From: Salvelinus alpinus
Lineage: Eukaryota; Chordata; Actinopteri; Salmoniformes; Salmonidae
Length of the DNA: 64,000 bases
Direction: 5' to 3'
Assembly (NCBI RefSeq): GCF_045679555.1
Contig: NC_092092.1
Location: 22,868,969-22,932,968, forward strand
The notes below the pieces were generated by a model. That model did no database searches. It saw nothing but the letters and a program-made list of their open reading frames with translations, and was not told the origin of the DNA. Shown in pieces: positions 21,710 to 34,217 of this stretch (within the stretch, counting starts at the first letter, position 1; every line of letters begins with the position of its first letter). Made by a program: the position numbers and the translations under genes.

Positions 21710-21956
21710 TGTTACAGGGTTTGGTTTTCCATTTATATTTCGAGGTTGGACGTTAGCACGTTAGCATGTGGGGCACACGGATTGGTGTCACCTCATTAAT
21801 CAGTATGTGTTGGTTTGTCATCTCGTTAGTGAGAAGGTGTTTCACCTGGGCTGGCCAACTTTCAGTGGACACCCCATGAGTGTCTTTCAGAACACCTCCT
21901 AAAACCCCTTCTGGGTTGAGTGACAATTTCTGGTTCTCTTGCTGGGGAATGTAACA
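21710..21956 (+). repeat. LTR with primer binding site
   Basis: The sequence begins TGTTACAGGG and ends GGAATGTAACA, giving TG...CA ends with the short inverted repeat tgttac/gtaaca. Directly after it, 'tggggggctcgtccgg' (21960-21975) resembles a tRNA-Pro primer binding site. The LTR is 247 bp. No 3' partner was found in the window. Confidence 0.65.
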
Positions 21957-22139
21957 AAATGGGGGGCTCGTCCGGAATCTTGTTTCCCATGAGTATGGTA
22001 GTCGCTCTAGTCACCTACTCTGAAGCTGCTGTGCCCAGATATTTGAGTGTTCAAAATACACTTTTGTGGTATAGTTTCTGTCACTGACATCCACCCTCAG
22101 AGGTTATAAGATTGTTAAGTAATTTAGAAAGTTGCATAA

Positions 22140-22970
22140 AAACACAGGCTAATAAAAAAAAGCCATGGACTTTAAGTTGAAAGCATTTGTGGAAAAGCCT
22201 ACATGGCAGATTCTAGATAAATGTACAAAGGCAATTCTGCTCGTCATTGCAAAGCATTATGACATCAAAGATGCACATGCTGATTCAAAAGCAGTAGTCA
22301 AAGAGTTAGCCTATACTGCTTAGGTGGAGGAGGAAATCCTTCCGGAGAAGGAGGATGATGAAAAGGGTCCTATGGGTGGTTGAGTACACCCCATAGAGGT
22401 GCAACTGCGAAGGGTAGAACTAAAGGCAAAATGGGAGCAACAGAAATTAGAGTTGGAGCACAGGGAAAGACAAGATGAGCGTGCAGCCCAGCAACAATAA
22501 TAAGAAAGATAACAGCTAGACTAGAACAAGAACAAGAAGAATGTGCACATGCCATTCGATTAAAAGAGACGGAGCTGGAAGCGCGACAAAGGGAGATAGA
22601 TCCGGAAGTACTCCGAATCAAGTCAGACCATCCTGCACCCTCAAAAGAGTTTGATCTTGGAACAGCCGGCTTATACCGCCTTTAAATGAAAAGGTGGTGG
22701 ATGTTCTGTATATTTCACTCTGTTTGAGCAGATTGCCACATCCCTAAAATGTCCGCGAGACATTTGGTCACTGTGTTCTTGTGGGAAAAGCTCCGAAAGT
22801 GTATCCTGCTTTTATATCTTGACCAGAGTTTAGATTATGACACTGTTAAAACTGTTATCCTTCGGTCATACGAGTTGGTCCCAGAGGCATACAGACAACA
22901 GTTCTGTAAATTATGAAAGACAGAATCACTAAGCCATGTTAAGTTTGCAAGGGAACAAGCATGTTAAAAA
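22140..22970 (+). pseudogene. Gypsy/ERV-like gag remnant
   Basis: From atggactttaagttgaaagc the frame starts MDFKLKAFVEKPTWQIL, stops early at 22322, and then continues in pieces. These include a charged Glu/Arg-rich coiled-coil-like part (22390-22600). A later part reads YDTVKTVILRSYELVPEAYR and HVKFARE, which resembles the SCAN-like capsid end of fish Ty3/Gypsy gag proteins. Several stops and frameshifts make it non-functional. With the LTR and primer site just upstream it forms the 5' end of one LTR element, cut off at 22976 by a Tc1 insertion. Confidence 0.65.
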
Positions 22971-22976
22971 TATATA

Positions 22977-24543
22977 CAATGCTCAAAAAAATAAAGGGAA
23001 CACTTAAACAACACAATGTAACTCCAAGTCAATCACACTTCTGTGAAATCAAACTGTCCACTTAGAAAGCAACACTGATTGACAATAAATTTCACATGCT
23101 GTTGTGCAAATGGAATAGACAACAGGTGGAAATTATAGGCAATTAGCAAGACACCCCCAATAAAGGAGTGGTTCTGCAGGTGGTGACCACAGACCACTTC
23201 TCAGTTCCTATGCTTCCTGGCTGATATTTTGTTCACTTTTGAATGCTGGCGGTGCTTTCACTCTAGTGGTAGCATGAGACGGAGTCTACAACCCACACAA
23301 GTGGCTCAGGTAGTGCAGCTCATCCAGGATGGCACCTCAATGGGAGCTGTGGCAAGAAGGTTTGCTGTGTCTGTCAGCGTAGTGTCCAGAGCATGGAGGC
23401 GCTACCAGGAGACAGGCCAGTACATCAGGAGACGTGGAGGAGGCAGGACCGCTACCTCAGCAGCAGGACCGCTACCTCCGCCTTTGTGCAAGGCGGAGCA
23501 GGAGGAGCACTGCCAGAGCCCTGCAAAATGACCTCCAGCAGGCCACAAATGTGCATGTGTCTGCTCAAACGGTCAGAAACAGACTCCATGAGGGTGGTAT
23601 GAGGGCCCGACGTCCACAGGTGGGGGTTGTGCTCACAGCCCAACACCGTGCAGGACGTTTGGCATTTGCCAGAGAACACCAAGATTGGCAAATTCGCCAC
23701 TGGCGCCCTGTGCTCTTCACAGATGAAAGCAGGTTCACACTGAGCACATGTGACAGAGTCTGGAGATGCCGTGGAGAACGTTCTGCAGCCTGCAACATCC
23801 TCCAGCATGACCGGTTTGGCGGTGGGTCAGTCATGGTGTGGGGTGGCATTTCTTTGGGGGGCCGCACAGCCCTCCATGTGCTCGCCAGAGGTAGCCTGAC
23901 TGCCATTGGGTACCGAGATGAGATCCTCAGACCCCTTGTGAGACCATATGCTGGTGCGGTTGGCCCTGGGTTCCTCCTAATGCAAGACAATGCTAGACCT
24001 CATGTGGCTGGAGTGTGTCAGCAGTTCCTGCAAGAGGAAGGCATTGATGCTATGGACTGGCCCGCCCGTTCCCCAGACCTGAATCCAATTGAGCACATCT
24101 GGGACATCATGTCTCGCTCCATCCACCAACGTCACGTTGCACCACAGACTGTCCAGGAGTTGGCGGATGCTTTAGTCCAGGTCTGGGGGGAGATCCCTCA
24201 GGAGACCATCCGCCACCTCATCAGGAGCATGCCCAGGCGTTGTAGGGAGGTCATACAGGCACGTGGAGGCCACACACACTACTGAGCCTCATTTCGACTT
24301 GTTTTAAGGACATTACATCAAAGTTGGATCAGCCTGTAGTGTGGTTTTCCACTTTAATTTTGAGTGTGACTCCAAATCCAGACCTCCATGGGTTGATACA
24401 TTTGATTTCCATTGATAATTTTTGTGTGATTTTGTTGTCAGCACATTTAACTATGTAAAGAAAAAAGTATTTAATAAGAATATATCATTCATTCAGATCT
24501 AGGATGTGTTATTTTAGTGTTCCCTTCATTTTTTTGAGCAGTG
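22977..24543 (+). mobile_element. Tc1/mariner element, nearly complete (1567 bp)
   Basis: Inverted ends (caatgctcaaaaaaataaag on the left and ttcatttttttgagcagtg on the right) lie between TA dinucleotides at 22975-22976 and 24544-24545. The transposase gene is almost complete. The high integrity of ends and coding region suggests a young copy compared with the other Tc1 elements in the window. Confidence 0.92.
23274..24285 (+). pseudogene. Tc1 transposase (DD34E) with one frameshift
   Basis: The start ATG at 23274 opens [20 protein letters not shown] and a paired helix-turn-helix DNA-binding domain ([20 protein letters not shown]). Near 23450 the Arg-rich linker is altered and the frame shifts. 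The rest reads from about 23440 to 24285 in another frame. It holds VLFTDESRF (first Asp), [10 protein letters not shown] (second Asp) and [11 protein letters not shown] (Glu), with 34 residues between the last two, as in Tc1 (DD34E). A few codons around [12 protein letters not shown] seem deleted relative to related copies as I recall them. It acts by cut-and-paste at TA sites; this copy should be inactive because of the frameshift. Confidence 0.9.
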
Positions 24544-24548
24544 TATAT

Positions 24549-24605
24549 ATTTCACCTTTATTTAACCAGGTAGGCCAGTTGAAAACAAGTCCCAGGTTGT
24601 TATAA
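24549..24605 (-). mobile_element. LINE tail fragment
   Basis: The sequence 'cacctttatttaaccaggta' with ggccagttgaaaacaagtc is the same 3' end as the LINE at 58858-63395. Only the tail remains. Confidence 0.6.
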
Positions 24606-25501
24606 CCTACAGCTCCCAGACAAGTGTCCTGATGGTCCTGATGGTTAGTGGCCTAGCCTACCGTTAGGTTAGTCTTTGTAAATTCCATGATAGGCTAATA
24701 GGAAAATCAACTGACAGTAACCCGCCATAAAAGGGGATACAAAGAGGAACCTGTTGCCTTTTAGATAATGTAGAACATTATGCTGTAAATGTAAAGAAAC
24801 AGGTTGTTGATAGACTAATATGGCAACACTTTCAATAATTATTCTAAAGAGAGCATGTGAAGGAATGGCACCGTGAGTTAGGAGCACGTAAGTCATGATA
24901 TTGATCTGTAAATGGCTACATTATTCAGCCTGTGTAATTCATTAGGGAATATATTACAACTATATGCTGAAGGCCATTCTTAAAAATTACAATATTATAT
25001 TGCAATTTTTTTGAATAGGCTATCAGTGTGTAATTTCCGTGTGTACCGTGTGTAATTTCATTTAGCCTAGTCACAACGGACTGCTGCAAAAGAGAGCATT
25101 TTATTGCAATCACATGTCAGTCAGGCAATTACATGCCATCAAAATTCCAAGAAAAACGTGAGATGGACGATCCGAAACTAACGGATTTGGATTCGGCTAT
25201 AATGCAACGGATTTCCAGACCCATGTGGAGTCACCATCATAACATTAGCTGTCAAATAAACCATTGATGTGGCACAGTAGGAAGCAATTGGCTACATAGA
25301 AGTTTGACATCATTTGTCAGTATTGGTATTTAACTCTCATAAACACTTTACTTTGAGAACATAGAGAGATATTTTAAGGAGCATATGCCCCACCCCCAAA
25401 ATGTATGTCAAAAAGTACTGTTATTTCGCAACAACTGTAGCCTGCTACTACAGTATACTTACATTGTTATTACACTGAACCTGGCTGTATGTTAGTAAAT
25501 A

Positions 25502-27097
25502 CAGTTGAAGTCAGAAGTTTACATACACTTAGGTTGGAGTCATTAAAACTCATTTTTCAACAACTCCACAAATTTCTTGTAAACAAACTATAGTTTTGGC
25601 AAGTCGGTTAGGACATCTACTTTGAGCATGGCACAATACATTTTCCAACAATTGTTTACGGACAGATTTCTTCACTTATAATTCACTGTATCACAATTCC
25701 AGTGGGTCAGAAGTTTACATATACTAAGTTGACTTTCTTTAAACAGCTTGGAAAATTCCAGAAAATTATGTCATGGCTTTAGAAGCTTCTGATAGGCTAA
25801 TTGACACTATTTGAGTCAATTGGAGGTGTACCTGTGGATGTATTTCAGGCCTACCTTCAAGCTCAGTGCCTCTTTGCTTGACATCATGGGAAAATCTAAA
25901 GAAATCAGCCAATTGTAGACCTCCACAAGTCTGGTTCATCCTTGGGAGCAATTTCCAAACGCCTGAAGGTACCACGTTCATCTGTACTATAAACACCATG
26001 GGACCACGCAGCCATCATACCGCTCAGGAAGGAGACGCATTCTGTCTCCTAGAGATGAACGTACTTTGATGCGAAAAGTGCAAATCAATCCCAGAACAAC
26101 AGCAAAGGACCTTGTGAAGATGCTGGAGGGAACAGGTACAAAGGTATCTATATCCACAGTAAAACGAGTCCTATATCAACATAACCTGAAAGGCCGCTCA
26201 GCAAGGTAAAAGCCACTGCTCCAAAACCGCCATAAAAAAGCCAGACTACGGTTTGCAACTGCACATGGGGACAAAGATCGTACTTTTTGGAGAAATGTCC
26301 TCTGGTCTGATGAAACAATAATATAACTGTTTTGCCATAATGACCATCATTATGTTTGGAGGAAAAAGGAGGAGGCTTGCAAGCCGAAGAACACCATCCC
26401 AACCGTGAAGCACGGGGGTGGCAGCATCATGTTGTTGGGGGTGCTTTGCTGCAGGAGGGACTGGTGCACTTCACAAAATAGATGGCATCATGAGAGGGAA
26501 AATTATATGGATATATTGAACATCTCAAGACATCAGTCAGAAAGTTAAAGCTTGGTCACAAATGGGTCTTCCAAATGGACAATGACCCCAAGCATACTTC
26601 CAAAGTTGTGGGAAAATGGCTTAGGGACAAAGTCAAGGTATTGGAGTGTCCATCACAAATCCTTGACCTCAGTCCTATATAAAATGTGTGGGCAGCACTG
26701 AAAAAGCGTGTGCGAGCAAGGAGGCCTAAAAAACCTAACTCAGTTACACCAGCTCTGTCAGGAGGAATCGGCCAAAATTCTCCCAAATTATTGTGGGATG
26801 CTTGTAGAAGGCTACCCGACACGTTTGACCCAAGTTAAACAATTTAAAGGCAATGCTACCAAATACTAATTGAGTGTATGTAAACTTCTGACCCACTGGG
26901 AATGTGATGAAAGAAATGAAAGCTGAAATAAATCATTCTCTCTACTATTATTCTGACATTTCAATTTCTTAAAATAAAGTGGTGATCCTAACTGACCTAA
27001 GACAGGGAATTTTTACTAGGATATAATGTCAGGAATTGTGAAAAACTGAGTTTAAATGTATTTGGCTAAGGTGTATGTAAACTTCCGACTTCAACTG
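25502..27097 (+). mobile_element. Sleeping Beauty-like Tc1 element with degenerate transposase
   Basis: The left end, 'cagttgaagtcagaagttta', and right end, 'gtaaacttccgacttcaact', are the inverted/direct-repeat ends of the salmonid Tc1 family from which Sleeping Beauty was derived. TA lies on both sides (25500-25501, 27098-27099). Internal direct repeats (cagtgggtcagaagtttaca at 25700; 'aaacttctgacccactggg' at 26882) give the IR/DR layout. The transposase reading frame (from about 25887) is full of stops and frameshifts: pieces such as 'ggagaaatgtcctctggtct' and 'caatgaccccaagcatactt' remain recognisable. The copy is inactive. Confidence 0.93.
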
Positions 27098-27554
27098 TAG
27101 GTATTAGGGTCACAGGTACAGTCAGACCTCACCACTCAAGAAGGACTTGGTGTAGCCATACCCTGGCCTATACCCTTTCACAGAAGAATAATTCACTAGG
27201 GTAATGGCTCAAGATAAATGTATTGCAAGAGGAGCCCTTGATCGGCCCTTGTGAGACTGAGCAGCAGACTGGCCTGCATGTAGACTGGCCTGCAATGTCA
27301 GGAATTGTGAAAAACTGAGTTTAAATGTATTTGGCTAAGGTGTATGTAAACTTCCGACTTCAACTGTAGGTATTAGGGTCACAGGTACAGTCAGACCTCA
27401 CCACTCAAGAAGGACTTGGTGTAGCCATACCCTGGCCTATACCCTTTCACAGAAGAATAATTCACTAGGGTAATGGCTCAAGATAAATGTATTGCAAGAG
27501 GAGCCCTTGATCGGCCCTTGTGAGACTGAGCAGCAGACTGGCCTGCATGTAGAC
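27025..27554 (+). repeat. Tandem duplication, 269-bp period
   Basis: Positions 27025-27285 are repeated essentially unchanged at 27294-27554. The unit includes the last 70 or so bases of the Tc1 element plus its 3' flank (through 'gactggcctgcatgtagac'). The near identity means a very recent event or an assembly artefact. It creates an extra orphan Tc1 inverted end at about 27330-27366. Confidence 0.95.
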
Positions 27555-29669
27555 ATTGAGAGGATGGATTGGCCATGAGACTGCTGATAGCTTTACATGG
27601 TAACATGTTACTTTTTATATTTATTTTTTATTAAACAGCTTCACTAATGTCCTTGATATTATACCGAAGCAGTTGAGAGCCTAAAGCCTTGAATTATTGG
27701 AGCATCTCGATTCACCAGCCAAAATCCCACACTGGGATTGAAAGATGCTCAAAGTCAACCGTAAATCAATGCTGTTACTCAGAAATGTCTTCCTCAGCCG
27801 GGGGTGTTTGTAGTAGGATTAGTAGTACATAAGCATTCGCCTGCTTCATTTATTCTTTGATCAATAAGAGGATGTGATGACCAACTGATCTCTGCTGATG
27901 ACATACAGTAGTCTAAGAGTCCTGGGTCGAGTTCAGTCTTATTCAGACGTACTACCACCTGAACTTGTTCAGTAAGAATACAGATGTTCGTCATCCACAG
28001 CACAACTTTTGGTAAGGTGTTCCCCACTGACATGACCCCAACCATCCTCTGACAGCCAATGATGATGCTTTTCCATTGTCTTAAGACACAACCTTCACAT
28101 ACACCACTCCATCAGAATCTTCTCTCTCACTTGTTTGCAAGCCCTGTTTTTTAAGAAAGGACTACATTACAGTAAACGACAGAGACAACGCTGGAAAATG
28201 AAATTGCATTTTTCACACAGAAACGTCTTTAGCATGAGAGATCCAGGTTGCATTGACCCCAAGGCAAGTACACTTCAGTGGAGTTTGTAATTCACTTATG
28301 AACATGGCCGGACTAACCACATCATGGGCCCTGGGCAAAAACATTTTGGGGCACCCTCATGGCGGTGGAGAAGCAAAAAGCTTTCTTCCTGCTATTCTAG
28401 AAATGTTTCCATGGTTTATGCAATGTCTAGCCTTTTGCGGGTCCTACGCAAGATTTGTTGGGGGCCTCCCCTCTTGCCGCCAAAATAATATCAAGGCACT
28501 GTTCATGAAACAAACTGTCAGTGAACAGTCAGCTGCTGAGCTTTCTAATTTTTTATTATTTTATTATTGCTGACCACAGAATTAGCACAACTAAATAAAA
28601 AATTAAAATACAGATTTTCGAGATTGCACCTTAGGTATTCTTCAGTTCAAACTCCCAACCATCAGTTGAGAGTCCAACTGTTTTCCTCAAATCAAAGTTT
28701 ATTAGTCATATACACAGTTACCACAGTGGGTTCTGGGCCCCAGGCGTATGTCTCTTTTTGTCGAGAAACTTTTTGTGGAAGGTGCTATGCAGTACACAGA
28801 CCCCCTCGCGCACTCAACGTCGTCGAGATACGTCGAATTTCCTTGAATCTTTTATTAAAGAATGTGAAACAATGTTGTGTCTGTTTGCTGCTTTTCATTA
28901 AATCATGCATAGCTGTTCTTTATATGACCTGAAATAAATGTGTTCATATGTACATGTGTTCGTATGGGCAGAATATCATTATCATGCGGAAAAAGGCCGA
29001 CATTTGGACGTTTCAATTAAAAAACACCCTGTCACATGACTATAAAATGGAAACATTGTGATTTGAGATTTTAGAGGCACAAAGTAACCATCATCATCAT
29101 TATCATTATTCACATCATTCCAATCATTCTAATTCAATCAAGTCACAATTATCAGCCTTCATATTGACATCAATGAGCAGGCTTTCCAAGTGAGGAGAGA
29201 CATGGCTAGGCCTACCAACAGAAAACACCTGAAAAACTAAAAGGATTTTGACATTTGGACCACAGAATCCAATGTTTAAATAAAACGTGTAATAAGTCAA
29301 TTTAAAATAGGACTATGTCAATTTGGCCTATGTTGTTTCATTTGGAATCGTTATGATCCAGAAATGGTTGGCTATTTCAAAAGAACAGAGTACCATATTT
29401 GAGTTGACTGTATAAGCTATTATACTACAGACCTAGCTTCAACTGTAGCCCTTTCCTGCAGTCAAAAAAGCACCCCCTTTGGCCTCAAGGGGGGACTGTT
29501 ATCAATATTTTTCTTAATTTCCTCATTAATAAAGATAATTTATTACCTCAATGAAAATCAGGTGTTTCTATGTCAAACAGTTTTGTTATATTTCAGTCTT
29601 CTGTCATGTATATAACATGTAATATTGGAATGCAACCTCAATATTGAATACATTTCAACTCTATATCTG
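27555..29669. other. Non-coding, mostly unclassified
   Basis: No gene is recognised. Around 28690-28720 a reverse LINE-tail trace (caaatcaaagtttattagtc) occurs. The phrase 'catgggccctgggcaaaaac' near 28324 looks repeat-derived. The open frames at 28253-28573 and 28567-28932 have no recognisable domain. Confidence 0.35.
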
Positions 29670-30090
29670 TCACGCCCTGACCTTAGTTATCTTTGTTTTC
29701 TTTATTATTTTGGTTAGGTCAGGGTGTGACAAGGGTGGTTGGTTTAGTTTTTGTATTGTCAAGGTGTTTTGGCCTTGTCTAGGGTTTTTGTATATCTATG
29801 GGTTTTTTGTATGTCTAGGTATATGTAGGTCTATGGTGGCCTGAATTGGTTCCCAATCAGAGGCAGCTGTTTATCGTTGTCTCTGATTGGGGATCCTATT
29901 TAGGTTGCCATTTTCCATTTTGGTGTTGTGGGTTGTTATTCTATGTTTAGTTGCCTGTTTTGCACTAGACATATTTGCGTCACGGTTCGTTTTGTTGTTT
30001 TCTTAGTTTGTTAAGTATTCTTCGTTCATTAAAAGAGTTATGTACTCTTATCACGCTGCGCCTTGGTCTCCTCTTTACGACGACCGTGAC
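29670..30090 (+). mobile_element. Non-autonomous hAT-like element
   Basis: It starts TCACGCCCTGACC and ends CGACCGTGAC, with TCACG/CGTGA ends. The flanks repeat atatctg (an 8-bp duplication with one mismatch: tatatctg / aatatctg). The body has 'ggttcccaatcagaggcagc' and a matching reverse block (cgttgtctctgattgggga). It is the same family as 2934-3314 and 49787-50123 and has no coding capacity. Confidence 0.75.
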
Positions 30091-31244
30091 AATATCTGAC
30101 ATGGTACAGGTGTCTCCATTTTTTTAAGCCCATAATCATGTGTGTGAGGTGTATACTTTTGTTTAAAAATAGATTTGTTTAAGACCAAGAATCACTCTGT
30201 GTGACCCTGATTTAGCCCACTGCAGTAAACGGTTTCTAAGGCAAGGGCATCTTTTTAAACCATTTTGATACTCACATCGTCTTGATAATATGAATGAGAA
30301 TGTAGTCCATTTTGTTTTCGAAACCCGTATCTCTTCCCATTGTTCCCATTTTCAATAAAAATAATATAACATTGGAATGTTGTAAAGTGCTACCCTACCC
30401 TGCCTGGCAAGGACAGAATAGAATAAATGACAAGAAAATAAATATTTTTAGCTTTTGAACCTGCTTTTAAAATGCTATAAGCCTACGTTTGTTGCCTGTA
30501 TAGTTTGGACTATCCTTTTCGTAACATATGAAACATTAAAACATCTTAGAAAAACTTTGCGTGCTATATATCACAACCGCTGATCACTTCACTGTCATTC
30601 AGAGAAAAAAAAATCTGAATCAGCTGATGATTGTTGATACAGGGTTCAAGTTCAATGTCTAATTTCACAGATACATGCTTATTATATTGGAAGACAAACA
30701 ACACTGCCATTTATACAAGGAAGTGTTTTATGTCACATGATTTTGGACATGTAAAATGTTATTATAATGTATTAAAATGTTAAATTTCCATGATGCCCAA
30801 AAGACTGTTCTAGTTTTAGGAATACATATTTAGATGTAAAATAATAATAGGCACACAAACTAAAGAAATCTATTTGAGTATTTTATTAACTTAAGATTGT
30901 CACCAAGACAGGCACACAGTCCAGACAGACAAACAGTACAGTAGGCTATACATTGCACAAGAAGACTATAGGCTGTTTTAAGATACAGTATTTAAGAGAA
31001 TGAATGCAAATGTATGCTGCTAATGGACAATAACTAGGTCCAATTCATTACTTTTGAAACTATCCTCTTTGAACTGCCGGATCTGAATAAATGGGTTGGA
31101 TGGGTGGCTTTGATTGTCCAGCAATCAAATTGCAAGTCGTTCATATGTAATAATCTAAATATTCTGCTTAAAAAGATCTTGCACTGCTACCCTCAGCATT
31201 CATTATTCATAGAGAAGGTCGGAACAAGCTGCAATGGAACCCTA
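30091..31244. other. AT-rich non-coding sequence
   Basis: I see no gene, RNA or classified repeat in this AT-rich stretch, only short A/T runs. Confidence 0.4.
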
Positions 31245-32665
31245 ATTTATCCTCTCTGTGCTGGGGGCAGTATTGAGTAGCTTGGATGAATAAGGTGCCC
31301 AGAGTAAACTGCCTGCGCCTCAGTCCCAGTTGCTAATATATGCATAGTATTAGTATATTTGGATAGAAAACACTCTGAAGTTTCTAAAACTGTTTGAATG
31401 ATGTCTGTGAGTATAACAGAACTCCTATGGCAGGCAAAAACCTGAGAAAAAATCCAACCAGGAGCTGGGAAATCTGAGGTTGGTCGATTTTCAACTCAGC
31501 CCCTATTGAAGATACAGTGGGATATTGGTCATGTTGCACTTCCTAAGGCTTCCACTAGATGTCAACCGTCTTTAGAAACTTGTTTGAGGCTTCTACTGTA
31601 AAGGGGGGCTGAATGAGAGGGGATTGAGTCAGAGGTCTGGCAGAGTGCCAGGAGCTGGTCACGCGCATTCACATGAGAGGTAGCTCCCGTTCCATTAGCT
31701 TTTTCTGAAGACAAAGGAATTCTATTGAAGATTTATGTTAAAAACATCCAAAAGATTGATTCTATACATCGTTTGACATGTTTCTACGGACTGTAACGGA
31801 ACTTTTTGACATTTCGACTGCAACTAGTGAATGCGCTTCGTGAGTTTTGATTTGTTCCCCAAACGGGCTAACAAAAGTAGCTATTTGTACATAAATGATG
31901 GACATTATCGAACAAATCAAGCATTTATTGTGGAACTGGGATTCCTGGGAGTGCATTCTGATGAAGATCATCAAAGGTAAGTCAATATTTATAATGTTAT
32001 TTCTGACTTCTGTTGACTGCACAATATGGCGGATATCTTTTTGTCTTGATTGGGCTCTGAGCGCCGACCTCAGATTATTGCATGGTTTGCTTTTTCCGTA
32101 AAGCTTTTTTGAAATCTGACACAGCGGTTGCATTAAGGAGAAGTGGATCTAAAATTCCATGTATAAAACTTGTATCTTTGATCAACGTTTATTATGAGTA
32201 TTTCTGGAAATTGATGTGGCTGTCTAAAATCACCGGATGTTTTTGGAACTACTGAACATAACGCGCTAATGTATACTGAGATTTTTTGATATAAATATGA
32301 ACTTTACCGAACAAAACATACATGTATTGTGTAACATGAAGTCCTATGAGTGTCATCTGATGAAGATCATCAAAGGTTAGTGATTCATTTTATCTCTATT
32401 TCTGCTTTTTGTGACTCCTGTCTTTGGCTGGAAAAATGGCTGTGTTTTTCTGTGATTTGGCGGTGACCTAACATAATCGTTTGTGGTGCTTTCGCTGTAA
32501 AGCCTTTTTGAAATCGTACACTGTGGTGGGATTAACAACAAGATTACCTTTAAAATGGTATAAGATACTTGTATGTTTGAGGAATTTTAATTATGAGATT
32601 TCTGTTGTTTGAATTTGGCGCCCTGCACTTTCACTGGCTGTTGTCATATCGATCCCGTTAACCAT
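31245..32665 (+). mobile_element. Dispersed repeat X, long copy
   Basis: It starts cctctctgtgctgggggcag, contains 'gatagaaaacactctgaagt' and 'gatgtctgtgagtataacag' as in the copy at 20341, and ends near atatcgatcccgttaacc. Inside, a block of about 390 bp is repeated in tandem with divergence: tgatgaagatcatcaaagg occurs at about 31959 and again at 32358, each preceded by a cgaacaaa...tgtattgtg-like sequence. There is no convincing ORF. The class is not determined; a non-autonomous DNA element is my guess. Confidence 0.7.
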
Positions 32666-32779
32666 AAGAAGTTTTTTTTAAATCCTGGCGCATGAAGACT
32701 ACACCTACAGACAGGAACAACAGACCGCAAATAAGTCCTTCTGGAAGTGCACCGTATATGATGCTTTCAAATGCAGAGG

Positions 32780-33215
32780 TCGCAAAGCCCTCACTGATGG
32801 GGTTATCCCCTTATAAAAAAAGTCCTACAGGAATCCTGCACCAAAAAATTCTAAAGGAATCCTGCATGATATATATCCTGCAGGATTCCTTTAGACCCAT
32901 TTCAGTTGAAGGCATGCAGTTGTACAACTGACTAGGTATCCCCCCTTTCTCTTTCCCTTATTTGCGGTCTGTTGTGTCCGTATAGGAAATAGGAAGAACT
33001 GCAGGATATCCCACAAGATTTCCGGGGCAACTTTCCTGTAGGACAATTCCTGCAGGGTCCTGTAGGAATCATGCAGGTAGTCCTTCAGGAAAACAATCCT
33101 GCAGGAATCCTGCAGAATATATATCCTGCATAATATCCCATATTCAAGGGCCATTTTCCTGTAGCACAACCTGCTAGATTCCTTCCTCATCCTTCAGAGA
33201 ATTTCATGTAGAACA
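32780..33215. repeat. CCTGCAGGA-rich palindromic array
   Basis: The motif tcctgcaggat and variants (gaatcctgca, tcctgcagaa, cctgtaggaa, cctgcataat) occur many times on both strands in about 430 bp. They include local mirror pairs such as 'aaaggaatcctgcatgat' against 'tcctgcaggattccttt'. A related short cluster is at 41735-41760. The frames that cross it encode only repeat peptides (ILQDS). Confidence 0.75.
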
Positions 33216-33439
33216 ATCCACATTCTTTAAAAAATATGGACAGATTGCACAAGATATAAGATTGCATGGAAATGTTATTATCCAATGAAGCAACAGCTGA
33301 CATGTTTGATTGCCCATTTCACCAGCACTGCATAAAAGAGGATTCCTAGGAGATAAAAAAATGAAATTGAATAAATATGGTCACATCACATGAACATCTT
33401 ATGTGTATTGGTGTGAAGGGAAACGGATGTCTGCAATGG

Positions 33440-33745
33440 TAAACTTGTAATGACAGACGCTGGGAGACAAGAAGCAAGTAAAGGGAGTGAATATTTAAGG
33501 AATAAACAGACAAGAAACAAAACACGAACAGCGTCTGGACAAGGAACACATAACGACATTAATGCTGACTCGGCAAAGAAACTGAGGAAGTGACAGATAT
33601 AGGGGAGGTAATTAATAACGTGATGAGTCCAGGTGAGTCCAATGAAGCGCTGATGCGCGTAACGATGGTGACAGGTGTGCGTAATGATAGGCAGCCAGGC
33701 GACCTCGAGCGCCAGAGAGGGGGAGCGGGAGCAGACGTGACAAAA
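33440..33745. repeat. Dispersed repeat, tail of a salmonid element
   Basis: The sequence from 'aatgacagacgctgggagac' to 'agcgggagcagacgtgac' has the feel of a dispersed salmonid repeat (cgtgatgagtccaggtgagt, gatgcgcgtaacgatggtga). I recognise the style but cannot name the family or show its ends. Confidence 0.45.
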
Positions 33746-33987
33746 CTTGGTGATAGTTGGTTTTAATATGGCTGGTACACCAAAAACATCTGTGTATGCT
33801 TGTGTTGTAGGCTCCGTTTTAAAGGGAGAAATAAGAGGCTGAAACTGTGTGGTGTTACCTTCGCCTAAATAGCTGTCCAGTGCTGCCTCCTTTGGTAGTC
33901 AGTCTGACTGTTGTTTATAGGCCCTGTCTTAACTGGGGAGAACAGGAGAGAGATGAGAGGGGAAGAGTTCACAGGATGCAACAGCAG

Positions 33988-34176
<189 letters not shown>

Positions 34177-34217
34177 CTTAACAACTAACAGTTAGGTCGT
34201 ACTTACCAGAATAGTAC

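Noticed and set aside
23452..23990. Antisense frames over the Tc1 transposase
   Set aside because: They are shadows of the GC-rich transposase gene on the other strand.
32780..33215. CRISPR-like array
   Set aside because: The spacing is irregular, the repeats are very short and palindromic, and the sequence is a vertebrate genome.
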